A DNA stretch of 64,000 nucleotides from Methanobrevibacter sp. TLL-48-HuF1 (GTDB lineage Archaea; Methanobacteriota; Methanobacteria; Methanobacteriales; Methanobacteriaceae), in assembly GCF_023617305.1 (NCBI RefSeq), contig NZ_CP081485.1, positions 982,501 through 1,046,500 of the forward strand. The letters run 5' to 3'. Each line of letters starts with the position of its first letter. Positions within the stretch are counted from its first letter, which is position 1. The translations under genes were made by a program, and so were the position numbers. Below the pieces are notes generated by a model that was not told where the DNA came from, did not search any database, and saw nothing but the letters and a program-made list of their open reading frames with translations. Of this stretch, positions 8,492 through 17,233 are shown in pieces.

Positions 8492-10030
8492 CTAAATTAA
8501 TTTTGAAAATAAATCATCCCATTTATTTACAACTTCATCTAAAGAATAATTTTCCAAAACATCATTTAATGCATTTTTACGAATATTCTCCCTTAATGAT
8601 ATATCCGAAAGCAATTCTTCAATTTTTAAAACCCAGTCTTTTGTATCAGTAGCCAACAAACCGTTAACGCCATTTTTAACAACAGTATTATAAACCGGCA
8701 TATCACTATAAACTCCTGGAATTCCCAATACTGCCAATTCAATGTATTTTAATTCGCTTTTCCCCAGATTGAATTTTGAATTCTCTAAAGGAACCAGTGC
8801 AACATCCCAATTAGCTACTTTTGAAAGCCATGGCATAAATACCTCAAAACACATATTATTTAAAGGAAGCTCAACAGCATCATACCAGTCTTCACATACA
8901 TCATCTTCTGCATTAAAACCTCCAATTACTTCAAAATCAAAGTCATAGTTTTCTTTAAGCTTTAGAATAACATCTTTAATTAAAAATAAATCTTTAGAAT
9001 GAGTTAGTGTTCCATAATACCCCAATTTTAATTTACCGTCTCTTTTAATATCTTTTTTAACATTGAAAACTGTATTTACATAATAATTATGTATTATCGT
9101 AGTTTTATTTGAATCAAATTTAGAAGCCAAATTAGGAGTAGTAACAGTTATTGCATCTGCATTATCAATGAAATTAGTTATCTGACTTCTGACCCGGTCA
9201 ACATACTCAAAAGAAGGGCTGTTTTTTTCAACTCCCAACAAATCATCGTCAGTTTCATAAACAACTTTAATGCCATATTTTTTGCATCTGGCCAATAATA
9301 AATCCAGAAACGGTAAAATTCTTTGTACAACAACAATGTCAAATAGTTTAGACCTTAAAATATTGTCTATATCCATCATAACATAGCTATCCATACCATA
9401 CATGAAAAATGTGTATTTATCAGATTTGCTTAGCTTATTAAATGGACCATGAAGTCTTATATATGGACATGGAGCTAAATTTTCAAAAGGATCATTTGTG
9501 AAAACACCAATTCTAATTTTATCTGAATCAATAGGTTTTTCAAGCTGAATATATGGAATTAAAGTACGTTTATCAGTTATATAGCAATTATCTTTAACTT
9601 CCAAATGGAGTTTAGTGTTTTGACCGTTATAATACTGAGTGAAGATAGGAGTTTCAAGTGTATTAACATAATTATTGTCAAAAACATTAATCTGATTGTT
9701 TTTAAAAAAACCATCCAGAACATAATCAAAAATAGGATTTTCAACCTCATATTTGCTTTTATAAAATTCCAGATTAAATACATCAGTTATATATGACTGC
9801 TGAGTAGCCAAATCATCTTTAACTCCATAATACAGATAATGCAAATTAACATCCATATTCTGAACCTTGCAATCGTCATGAACAGCTACATATTTGTCTT
9901 TATCAATTAATTCCAGGTTTTTAATCCTTGAATAAATTTTTTTATACATTGAAATCTTTTTAGGGCTGGCTTTTGATTTCATAGCTATGTAAGCTAAAGG
10001 ACTGTTTTTAATGGATTTAGACAAATTCAT
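8492..10030 (-). CDS. Family 4-like glycosyltransferase with degenerate N-terminal repeat module
   Basis: 512 residues. Residues ~30-130 carry a worn version of the repeat module (NLHYLYYGVKDD, FNLEFYKSKYEVENPIFDYV). The GT-B domain begins near 175 with RIGVFTNDPFENLAPCPYIR. It continues with VVYETDDDLLG near 260 and ends with KSELKYIELAVLGIPGVYS near 440-460. The same GT-B domain forms the C-terminal half of the fusion protein at 11683-14250. It is divergent from the GT2 gene at 10068 with only 37 bases between the starts. No Shine-Dalgarno is seen, so it may be leaderless. Confidence 0.85.
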   Translation of the reverse strand: MNLSKSIKNSPLAYIAMKSKASPKKISMYKKIYSRIKNLELIDKDKYVAVHDDCKVQNMDVNLHYLYYGVKDDLATQQSYITDVFNLEFYKSKYEVENPIFDYVLDGFFKNNQINVFDNNYVNTLETPIFTQYYNGQNTKLHLEVKDNCYITDKRTLIPYIQLEKPIDSDKIRIGVFTNDPFENLAPCPYIRLHGPFNKLSKSDKYTFFMYGMDSYVMMDIDNILRSKLFDIVVVQRILPFLDLLLARCKKYGIKVVYETDDDLLGVEKNSPSFEYVDRVRSQITNFIDNADAITVTTPNLASKFDSNKTTIIHNYYVNTVFNVKKDIKRDGKLKLGYYGTLTHSKDLFLIKDVILKLKENYDFDFEVIGGFNAEDDVCEDWYDAVELPLNNMCFEVFMPWLSKVANWDVALVPLENSKFNLGKSELKYIELAVLGIPGVYSDMPVYNTVVKNGVNGLLATDTKDWVLKIEELLSDISLRENIRKNALNDVLENYSLDEVVNKWDDLFSKLI

Positions 10031-10067
10031 AATATATTATATAATACCTTAACATAAAAATAAATTT
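10031..10067. promoter_or_regulatory. Compact divergent promoter between two glycosyltransferase genes
   Basis: Only 37 bases separate the two start codons. A TATA-like ATATATTATATAAT at 10032-10045 lies about 25-30 bases before the plus-strand ATG at 10068. On the other strand an A/T element around 10054-10062 lies about 27 bases before the minus-strand ATG at 10030. Neither gene has a Shine-Dalgarno, so both transcripts are probably leaderless and their promoters interleaved. This is inference from spacing. Confidence 0.4.
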
Positions 10068-11177
10068 ATGTCTTATAAAGTCACTGTAATTATTCCAACA
10101 TACAATAGCGTGGAATTTTTGGATTCAACAATAGCTTCAATTATGAACCAAAGCATCGGATTTGAAAATATAGAACTGATTATTGTTGATGATTACTCTA
10201 CTGACAACACTCAGGAGTTAATAAACAGCTATTGTGAAAAATATGAAAATATAAAAACCTTTGAATCAGGTAAAAAAACAGGAACTCCAGGAAGAGCCAG
10301 AAACATAGGAATAGCTAATTCCACAGCAGAATATATAATGTTTATTGATCATGACGACAATTACCTGCCTGAAAGTGTTGAAAAATTATACGATGCAGTT
10401 ACTAAAAATTCATGTGATGTAGCTATCGGTAAATTCCAAACATTTGGAGAACAAAAAATAGTCCCTGAAGACTGGATTACACAGGATGTTGTTTTAAATT
10501 CAATTGATGAAGATTTACGCTTTTTTTCAATAAATAATATCTGGAGAATGATATTTCCAAAAGAATTCCTTAATGAAAATAACATAACTTTCCCAGAGGG
10601 AGTTTTTGCTGAAGATTTAACTTTTATGATTGATGCTTTCGTAAATGCCTCAAAAATAGTCTTTATAAATGATATTGTTTATAATTTCAGATTAAGAACC
10701 GGTGACAACAGCTCAACAAGTTTATCTAAAGGAATGCATTATTTGGATGGATTAATTGAAGGATATAATAATACAGTAGATGTACTTAAGAAAAACAATG
10801 CATGCAAATATTACGACACTATTTTTAATCAGCATTTAAGCTGCTGGATTAGTGATGTGGCTTTAAGTGAAACAATTGACTTTGAAGATAAGAAGGAGCT
10901 GGTAAGTAAGTCCCTTAAATTATTTGACGAAATGGATGACATTAATCCGACTCCTGAAAATAATGCAATTAAAAGTATAATAACTCAGATAAGAGCCAGA
11001 AATCTGGATGAAGCCTACAGTCTCATGGGTGATTATCAGCTATTTAGAAATAGAATCCACCAGCTGGAAGTTGAATTGGCTCATAAAACCCAGCAGGTAG
11101 CTAATCTGCAAACTACAAAAGGCTGGTTTAAGTATAAAACTAAAAATATAAAACAGAGATTGAAAAAAAAGATTTGA
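10068..11177 (+). CDS. Family 2 glycosyltransferase with C-terminal coiled coil
   Basis: 369 residues, GT-A fold. VTVIIPTYNSV is near residue 5, IVDDYSTDNT near 40 and FIDHDDNYLPES near 92. The acceptor-side region ends near 320. A heptad-like helix (RIHQLEVELAHKTQQVANLQ) and a basic tail (KYKTKNIKQRLKKKI) follow, probably for oligomerisation or membrane contact. It is related to the GT2 pair at 1024-3106 but is the only plus-strand gene in this cluster. No ribosome site precedes the ATG. Donor and acceptor are unknown. Confidence 0.88.
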   Translation: MSYKVTVIIPTYNSVEFLDSTIASIMNQSIGFENIELIIVDDYSTDNTQELINSYCEKYENIKTFESGKKTGTPGRARNIGIANSTAEYIMFIDHDDNYLPESVEKLYDAVTKNSCDVAIGKFQTFGEQKIVPEDWITQDVVLNSIDEDLRFFSINNIWRMIFPKEFLNENNITFPEGVFAEDLTFMIDAFVNASKIVFINDIVYNFRLRTGDNSSTSLSKGMHYLDGLIEGYNNTVDVLKKNNACKYYDTIFNQHLSCWISDVALSETIDFEDKKELVSKSLKLFDEMDDINPTPENNAIKSIITQIRARNLDEAYSLMGDYQLFRNRIHQLEVELAHKTQQVANLQTTKGWFKYKTKNIKQRLKKKI

Positions 11178-11178
11178 A

Positions 11179-11355
11179 TTTTAGTGTGCCATGATTCATC
11201 AAAGTGAAATACTGAAAGAAAACTTCAAAAAAATAATAAAAAACACAACACAACACACAATAATAAAAGCCCCATTCAAATATAATAAAACTTAAAAAAA
11301 ATATTTAAGTGTGTCATGAGTGTATCATATTACAGATACTTAAAGAAACTTAAAA
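11179..11355. repeat. Imperfect direct repeat, two copies of ~50 bases
   Basis: Copy 1 at about 11179-11229 and copy 2 at about 11303-11355 both read as a T-rich start, then GTGTGYCATGA, a short variable part, ATCA, a middle ending in ATACT, then AAAGAAA and CTT. They align over their whole length with a few gaps. They are not protein-coding in any visible frame. The origin is unknown. Confidence 0.45.
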
Positions 11356-11401
11356 ATAATAAACCAACCTTTTACTTTAATCAACATATCATTCCTAAGA
11401 A

Positions 11402-11620
11402 TTATTTAATTGAATAAATAACTTCTTTGCCACTAATCTCATATTTTTGAATCAAATTTAATTCAACCAATCTTCTTAAATCTCTTGCTGCTGTGAATCT
11501 TGATACTCCAAATAATTCCCTATATTCTTTATTTATAATATTTTCATTATTTTGAGAAAGTATTTCTAAAAGTTTATATTGTCTATCATTTAAATCATAT
11601 TTTTTGTATATAACTTTTAT
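11402..11620 (-). pseudogene. Remnant of a winged-helix C-terminal domain (AlbA_2/Fic-associated type)
   Basis: An open frame of 72 codons ends at the stop codon 11404-11402 but has no ATG, GTG or TTG start before an in-frame stop just upstream. The peptide contains LNDRQYKLLEILSQN, NKEYRELFGVSRFTAARDL and RRLVELNLIQKYE. This is the winged helix that closes many AlbA_2 (Schlafen-like) transcription regulators and Fic proteins (family pattern LNERQ...NKEYxxLxGVSRRTATRDLxxLVxxGIL). Only this last domain survives, so I call it a truncated gene. A very short functional protein from a non-standard start cannot be excluded. Confidence 0.7.
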
Positions 11621-11666
11621 TTAAGAAATTAAAACAATTTTACGAAATAATATCAATTTTCCATTA

Positions 11667-11683
11667 ATAAAAAACTTTTTTAT
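11667..11683 (-). terminator. Palindromic A/T stem after the rfb-glycosyltransferase operon
   Basis: ATAAAAAA at 11667-11674 pairs with TTTTTTAT at 11676-11683. On the minus strand it directly follows the stop codon of the fusion glycosyltransferase. It ends in T-rich sequence and probably terminates the seven-gene operon that starts at rfbA. Confidence 0.45.
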
Positions 11684-14250
11684 CAGGATCCCCTCTTAAA
11701 AATTTCATCCCACTGTTTTGCACGGGATCTTAAATCATAGTTTTTCAAAATATCATCACGTGCATTGTTTAATATTCCATGTCTAAGCGTTGGGTCTTCA
11801 ATTAATCGGGATAATTTATTTACCCATTCATCTTCACTATTGGCTAAAAATCCAGTTACTCCATCTTCAATAGTATTCTTATATACATCAACATCACTAG
11901 CTACTACTGGAACTCCAAGAGCTGTAAATTCAATGTATTTTAACTCACTTTTACATTTATTGAATTCTGTGTTAACTAATGGAATTATTCCAATGTCCCA
12001 GTTTGCCCTAGCAGATATCCATTTCATGAATGTAGCCATTGACATCGGATAATATGGTATTTTTTTAACATTGAACCAGTCTGCATTTTCATCAATAGAT
12101 GCTCCAATGATTTCCAAATCGACCTGAATGCCTTTTTTAGAAAAAATATCCTTTAATCTTAATATAACATTATGAATAAGCTCCAAATCATTATTATGAG
12201 TCATTGTTCCAAAGTAACCTATTTTTACATAATTATTACCTTTATATGAAAATCCTTTCAACGGCAATACATTATCAAGATAGTAATTTCTAATGATTGT
12301 TACATTGCCTGACAAATTCAGGTTATCAAAACGTCTTTTAAGCTCTGAAGTACTTACAACTATTTCATCAGCTGCAGAAACCAGTTTTTTAATATTTGAT
12401 AAATTACCTTGAATATAATTAAATGACGGATTAGATGGGTTGATATCTAAAAAGTCATCATCAGTTTCATAAACCAATTTAATTCCATGCTGTTTAGCTT
12501 TTTTAGCTATTTTAGTAGAATATGGATTTACTCTTTGAATTACAATTACATCGAAGATTTTTGATTTGATTATTTGGTTTACATCAATTAAAGGTAAAAT
12601 TTCCTGACCATAAACAAAGAAATGATAGTCTCCGCTTTTGCTTAACTCTTTAAACAATGAATGAATCCTTATAAATGGACATGCATTCATATTATCAAAA
12701 TTATCCTCTAAAAATACTCCCACTTTAATTGTATCTGTTTTAAATTCATGATTTGTATGAATATAATCAATTAAAATTTTTGAATCTGAAATATAACTCT
12801 CATCAGCCAGTTTTTCTTTTATCCTTTTAGTGACAAAAGCATCTAACTGCTCGTGTAAATTTCCATGCAAATACTCGACAAAATTAGGATAATTTCTATT
12901 AATAGCTAATTTTTTATTAAACCCTTTAGTTATATAATGAATAAGCGGGTCTTCATCAGATGAAATATTATTTGAGCTGATATAATAATATAAATCAAAT
13001 ATCGGATTGATATATTTTAATTTATCATCAATATGGTCTGTTTTTGAACCTTCCTCTATAAAGTGTAAAACAGCATCTCCAACCTCACCGTGTAATTTTT
13101 TGTATTCTGCTTCATCAAAAATGCCAAAATGTTTTATAGTATCATAAATATGGATATTTTCTTCTGCATGTTTATGTTTAACGAATTCAAAGATATGATT
13201 ATTCTTAACTTTTCTAGCTACATCACCGGCTACCCTTAATGGTTTTGTAAGCTTTAAAGAATTGGAATTTAAAAAAGTATTGTATTCATTTTGCAGATAT
13301 CCCACTCTGCCTGCAGTATCTATTCTATAACCTGCCATTCCTTTTACATCATTGATTAAAAGATACATTTCTTCTTTTGAAAGTTCAATTGTATCTCCAA
13401 AATCCATATTTTCTACCTGAGCCCCTATTTTAGCTCTCAGGTTATCACTGGTTATTGGCATTGAAAATACTACCTTATGGTGATAATCACCTTTATCTTT
13501 AGCCCAGTATTCATTGTCCCAGTAATAAATTAAGCTAACTGACGGATGAAAATCATTTTTCCAGCACACATATGCAAAACTTAGCTGATCCTGATTTGTA
13601 AACCTAATATTTTCCTCCCACCAATCTTCCATGACTTTAATGATTGCAGGATCATTGTGTTTTCTAAAAATAGCTCCCATTACCCCCAATCCATATTTTT
13701 TTGGAAATCCCTGATTTTTATAATAATTAATCTGTTCTTCCATTACTGCACGAGGATATCTTGGAATTATTTTAGAAGCTTCATATTCCTCGTAAACACA
13801 ATCCCTTTCTGTGTGAACTACACAAAGCATTGGAGAGGAAGCTTTGATGTTTTTGTAGATATATTCCCTAATGCTTCCTTTTATTCTGAATGTTCCATCT
13901 AACCAAAAACTGTATTTATAATCTTTTAAATATTTATGAGGAAGTAATTTGTACTGTTTGGCTTTTCTATTGTTATCTAAAGTGCTTTCATCCATTTGAA
14001 TAATTTTCCATGTGTCAGATTCCAGATTAGGATTATCTGTAAAACATATGTAATCACAGTTTTCATCAATTACTTCAGGTTCTTTTAAAGTATCATAATC
14101 CCCTGTGAAAGCTGTATAAATAGCTATTTTGTTATTTTTAATATCTTCAATTGTTTTGGCTGCATCTTCTGAGGAATGATTAAATAAATCCCTGTTAATG
14201 TGCTCCTTTGCAACTTCCTGATATGTTTCATAAATTTCCTCATAACTCAT
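11683..14250 (-). CDS. Bifunctional DUF616 :: GT4-like glycosyltransferase fusion
   Basis: 855 residues in three parts. Residues ~43-265 are a DUF616 domain (IYTAFTGDYDTLKEP, SFWLDGTFRI, HTERDCVYEEYE). Residues ~375-470 carry the repeat module (IFDEAEYKKLHGEV, DPLIHYITKGF). Residues ~500-850 are a GT-B domain (KVGVFLEDNFDNMNACPFIR, LVYETDDDF, KSELKYIEFTALGVPVV). A NSNSLKLTKPLR motif joins the first two. The two catalytic parts match the separate proteins at 6195-7247 and 8492-10030. It is the last gene of the rfb operon, four bases after the GT2 gene. Such a fusion argues that the two activities add successive sugars to one glycan (inference). Confidence 0.88.
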   Translation of the reverse strand: MSYEEIYETYQEVAKEHINRDLFNHSSEDAAKTIEDIKNNKIAIYTAFTGDYDTLKEPEVIDENCDYICFTDNPNLESDTWKIIQMDESTLDNNRKAKQYKLLPHKYLKDYKYSFWLDGTFRIKGSIREYIYKNIKASSPMLCVVHTERDCVYEEYEASKIIPRYPRAVMEEQINYYKNQGFPKKYGLGVMGAIFRKHNDPAIIKVMEDWWEENIRFTNQDQLSFAYVCWKNDFHPSVSLIYYWDNEYWAKDKGDYHHKVVFSMPITSDNLRAKIGAQVENMDFGDTIELSKEEMYLLINDVKGMAGYRIDTAGRVGYLQNEYNTFLNSNSLKLTKPLRVAGDVARKVKNNHIFEFVKHKHAEENIHIYDTIKHFGIFDEAEYKKLHGEVGDAVLHFIEEGSKTDHIDDKLKYINPIFDLYYYISSNNISSDEDPLIHYITKGFNKKLAINRNYPNFVEYLHGNLHEQLDAFVTKRIKEKLADESYISDSKILIDYIHTNHEFKTDTIKVGVFLEDNFDNMNACPFIRIHSLFKELSKSGDYHFFVYGQEILPLIDVNQIIKSKIFDVIVIQRVNPYSTKIAKKAKQHGIKLVYETDDDFLDINPSNPSFNYIQGNLSNIKKLVSAADEIVVSTSELKRRFDNLNLSGNVTIIRNYYLDNVLPLKGFSYKGNNYVKIGYFGTMTHNNDLELIHNVILRLKDIFSKKGIQVDLEIIGASIDENADWFNVKKIPYYPMSMATFMKWISARANWDIGIIPLVNTEFNKCKSELKYIEFTALGVPVVASDVDVYKNTIEDGVTGFLANSEDEWVNKLSRLIEDPTLRHGILNNARDDILKNYDLRSRAKQWDEIFKRGS

Positions 14251-14254
14251 AGTA

Positions 14255-15793
14255 TCACAAATATTTTTCCTTAATTTTATCTAAAAGATTAAATTCAAAG
14301 TCATTTTCACTTAAAACCATGTCATAATCATTATTATTTTCATCAGATATTAAAATTTTTATTAAATTAAGTCTTGAACTTACATTTTTAATATCATATT
14401 CCTTTTCAGTTGATATTAAAATATCACAGTCCTGACCAATATCCAAATCATCAATATTGGGAATCAATTTAACATTATAGCATTCATTGTTTAATTTGGA
14501 AACTACTTTTTTTATCAAATCATTATTTTTACTTATAATCGAGAAATCCAGTTTTTTATTTGTGAAAAACTTATTTGCCTCAATTTTATCCTTTAAAATT
14601 TCCTTAAAAATAAAGTCTCCCCACTTATCGACAAAATGCATTATATTCTGATAATTCAGCTGATTTTTCCTGTCATCATCTTCATGTCTGGTTGCAGATT
14701 CATGATGGAACAATAACACTGCAGGATTGTAAATTGTTTTATAACCTGCTTTGTATAACTTAAATGCGAAGTCAATATCCTCATATCCGTAAATATACTG
14801 TTCATCTAACCCGTTCAATTCAAAATAAACATCTTTTGGAACTAATAAACATGCTGCAGTATTTGAAATTACTTCTTTTTGATGATTTAACTCATCTGAA
14901 AAAAGCATTGTTGAATACATATGCTCATGATATGGGCCATAAATATAGGGAGTTCTTTCTTCTCTAAATTTTACACCTGCATGCTGGATTGAAAAGGATT
15001 TACCCTGACTTTTCATATCTTCATAGTAAGGAAATACTAATTTAGCTCCAATAGATCCGACATTTTCATTATTTAAGGCTGTTCCAACCATTTCATTAAG
15101 CCATCCATATGTCGGTTCAATATCATTATTCAATAAAAGTAAATACTCCCCATTAGCTATTTTAGCTGCATCATTGTTTCCTTTTGAAAAGCTGACATTT
15201 TCACTGTTTTCAATAACTGTAACCGGCAAATCCAAGGAATGCAGATATTCAACAGACTCATCGCATGATGCATTATCCACTACAATAATTTCATAGTTTG
15301 AATAATTTGTTTTTTTATCAAAATCTGCAAATAATCTTTGCAAATGTCCTAAACCGTTTCTGTTTAGAATTATAATTGAAACTAAAGGTTCGCTATCAAA
15401 GCTATAATTAGCTAAAAATAAAGAGTTGGTATCCAATATTTTCTTTCTGCGTGCAATAAAAGGATTTTCTTCTAAAGTAAAACCTTCATGATCATTGTCA
15501 ATATAATGAACTAAAGGATTTAAACCCTTTCTTTTAATTTCAGGATATTCTTCCAAATATCTTTTTAAATTAAACTGAGCAGAAGGATTTTTATCTTCCT
15601 TATATCCATAAAATAAATAATGAACTAAAGGATCCATTCCTGATTTAGCAATGTGAGGATATGCCTTAAGATAATAATTTTTATCAAATAATCCTGATTC
15701 CATTATCTTATCATAGCTTTCCATGTATTTTTTTGCTTTTTTTGGATTGAATTTGGATTTAATTAAAAATTTTGAATATGAAATATCAGACAT
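14255..15793 (-). CDS. Family 2 glycosyltransferase with N-terminal repeat module
   Basis: 512 residues, paralogue of the GT2 at 4601-6202 along its whole length. Residues ~30-108 hold two repeat modules (GLFDKNYYLKAYPHI...DPLVHYLFYG and LKRYLEEYPEI...NPLVHYI). The GT2 domain has VSIIILNRNG, VVDNASCDES, LLNNDIEP, GYEDIDFAFK and HHESATR. The C-terminal ~110 residues resemble those of the paralogue. AAGGAGT eight bases before the ATG lies in the 3' end of the upstream gene. It belongs to the rfb operon, so a rhamnosyltransferase role is plausible but unproven. Confidence 0.88.
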   Translation of the reverse strand: MSDISYSKFLIKSKFNPKKAKKYMESYDKIMESGLFDKNYYLKAYPHIAKSGMDPLVHYLFYGYKEDKNPSAQFNLKRYLEEYPEIKRKGLNPLVHYIDNDHEGFTLEENPFIARRKKILDTNSLFLANYSFDSEPLVSIIILNRNGLGHLQRLFADFDKKTNYSNYEIIVVDNASCDESVEYLHSLDLPVTVIENSENVSFSKGNNDAAKIANGEYLLLLNNDIEPTYGWLNEMVGTALNNENVGSIGAKLVFPYYEDMKSQGKSFSIQHAGVKFREERTPYIYGPYHEHMYSTMLFSDELNHQKEVISNTAACLLVPKDVYFELNGLDEQYIYGYEDIDFAFKLYKAGYKTIYNPAVLLFHHESATRHEDDDRKNQLNYQNIMHFVDKWGDFIFKEILKDKIEANKFFTNKKLDFSIISKNNDLIKKVVSKLNNECYNVKLIPNIDDLDIGQDCDILISTEKEYDIKNVSSRLNLIKILISDENNNDYDMVLSENDFEFNLLDKIKEKYL

Positions 15794-15799
15794 TGAAAA

Positions 15800-17233
15800 T
15801 TACTCCTTTTTATTGAAAAAGCTAAATTTCCTTTTTTTAGGTTTTACCTGCAAATCATTTATAATATTGTCCTTTTGTCTAAATAAATTAGCAATATCAT
15901 TATTAGTTAAGATTTCCAAATCAAAATTAATTTGAATACTTGAAATATCACTAAAATCAGCATCTAAAACATAACAAGGGTCCAAATTAGTAAATATTTG
16001 ATAATCATCATCAACTGAGTTATCACAATTTGCATCACTTATCGGTAAATTATTAGTTATCCTACACTTAATAAAACTGCCTTCCAGCGGGTCAAAACGT
16101 AGTTTAGAGATATTACCAAAGTTTTCCAGGCTGAATTCAAGATTATTCTTTTTTAAAGGCGAATAATCAATAGCTACTTTATCAGATTCATTAAAACCCT
16201 TTCCCGTATCAACATATAAACTGGCTTGTGAATTTACTTTATTTAATCTGTTAAAATATTTATATTTGGCTAAAAATGTTTCAGCATCATACTTATCCAA
16301 ATCCAAAATATCCTTTTCATAGCTAAGTTTATCTGGGAAAAGTTGTTTAAATCTGTCAATGTCTTCTTTTTTAAGTGGAATAATAACTGATTTAAGTTTA
16401 TTAATTATTTTAAGCTCATCAGCCAGTGCCCAGTTGTAATAATAAGTCCAAAATAGAATATCATAAATAAAATTAATGTTAAGCAATTTAAGATAATTTA
16501 AAAACTCCGGATATTCATATCTTAAATCAAATATTTCTTTTATTGAATTTGAAAGATGAATAGAACTATCAACTGTAATGTTTTCAGTAGTTGAATCAGA
16601 ATTCTTTCTATAGTAATAAATGGAATCTTTTGATAAAAATATCCTTTTAGCATTGATTAAAGCTAAAATAGCTACAATATTGTCTTCATAAAAACCTTTG
16701 GAGAATTTCAGATATTTAAATAAGCTTCTATGATAAATCTTATTCCATGGAGCTGTTGATAAAAATAGCTTAGGATTCTGCTTAATATCAGTTATTAATT
16801 TATTTTCCAAAGTATTTTGCTGGTGGATATTTATCGGTTCAACATAATCGCTTCCAGTGTATGTTTCCCAATTATAAATCAATAAATCTGCATTAAATTC
16901 ATTTATTTTAGATAATGCATCTTCATATGCATTTTGTGATATAAAATCATCTGCATCCAAGTAAGTTACATAATCTGAGCTAACTTCCTTAAGAGCCATA
17001 TTTCTGCTTTCACCGGGGCCCAGATTACTTTTATTTGAAATTAATTTAAAAGAGGGATATTTATCAGTATATTGGCTGATTATATCTAACGTACTGTCAC
17101 AGGAATTATCATTGACTATTATAACTTCAATATTGTCTATTCCTAAGCTTTGGTCAACAACAGAATCCAAACATTCTTTAATATAATCCTCAGCATTGAA
17201 AACAGGAATAATGACACTTAATTTATAACTCAT
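15800..17233 (-). CDS. Family 2 glycosyltransferase with C-terminal beta-sandwich-like extension
   Basis: 477 residues. The GT2 domain occupies ~1-330 (LSVIIPVFNAEDYIKE, IVNDNSCDST, YLDADDFIS). Residues ~340-450 form an extension with LYVDTGKGFNESD, LRFDPLEGSFIKCRI and a DPCYVLD turn. This pattern is seen after many bacterial and archaeal GT2 domains and looks like a small beta-sandwich, possibly sugar-binding. The C-terminus is basic. It overlaps the upstream GT2 gene by four bases (ATGA) and lies six bases before the next start. Confidence 0.87.
   Translation of the reverse strand: MSYKLSVIIPVFNAEDYIKECLDSVVDQSLGIDNIEVIIVNDNSCDSTLDIISQYTDKYPSFKLISNKSNLGPGESRNMALKEVSSDYVTYLDADDFISQNAYEDALSKINEFNADLLIYNWETYTGSDYVEPINIHQQNTLENKLITDIKQNPKLFLSTAPWNKIYHRSLFKYLKFSKGFYEDNIVAILALINAKRIFLSKDSIYYYRKNSDSTTENITVDSSIHLSNSIKEIFDLRYEYPEFLNYLKLLNINFIYDILFWTYYYNWALADELKIINKLKSVIIPLKKEDIDRFKQLFPDKLSYEKDILDLDKYDAETFLAKYKYFNRLNKVNSQASLYVDTGKGFNESDKVAIDYSPLKKNNLEFSLENFGNISKLRFDPLEGSFIKCRITNNLPISDANCDNSVDDDYQIFTNLDPCYVLDADFSDISSIQINFDLEILTNNDIANLFRQKDNIINDLQVKPKKRKFSFFNKKE

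Larger units (their letters stand above)
11178..11682. other. 505-base intergenic region with imperfect direct repeat and gene remnant
   Basis: It holds two imperfect copies of a ~50-base sequence (about 11179-11229 and 11303-11355), the winged-helix remnant at 11402-11620 and the hairpin at 11667-11683. No intact gene is seen. The remnant and the repeats suggest a site of past insertion and deletion between the two polysaccharide clusters. Confidence 0.55.

Noticed and set aside
9577-9796. Overlapping 63-68 codon ORFs on both strands inside the GT4 gene
   Set aside because: They are shadows in A/T-rich coding sequence, without ribosome sites or recognisable motifs.
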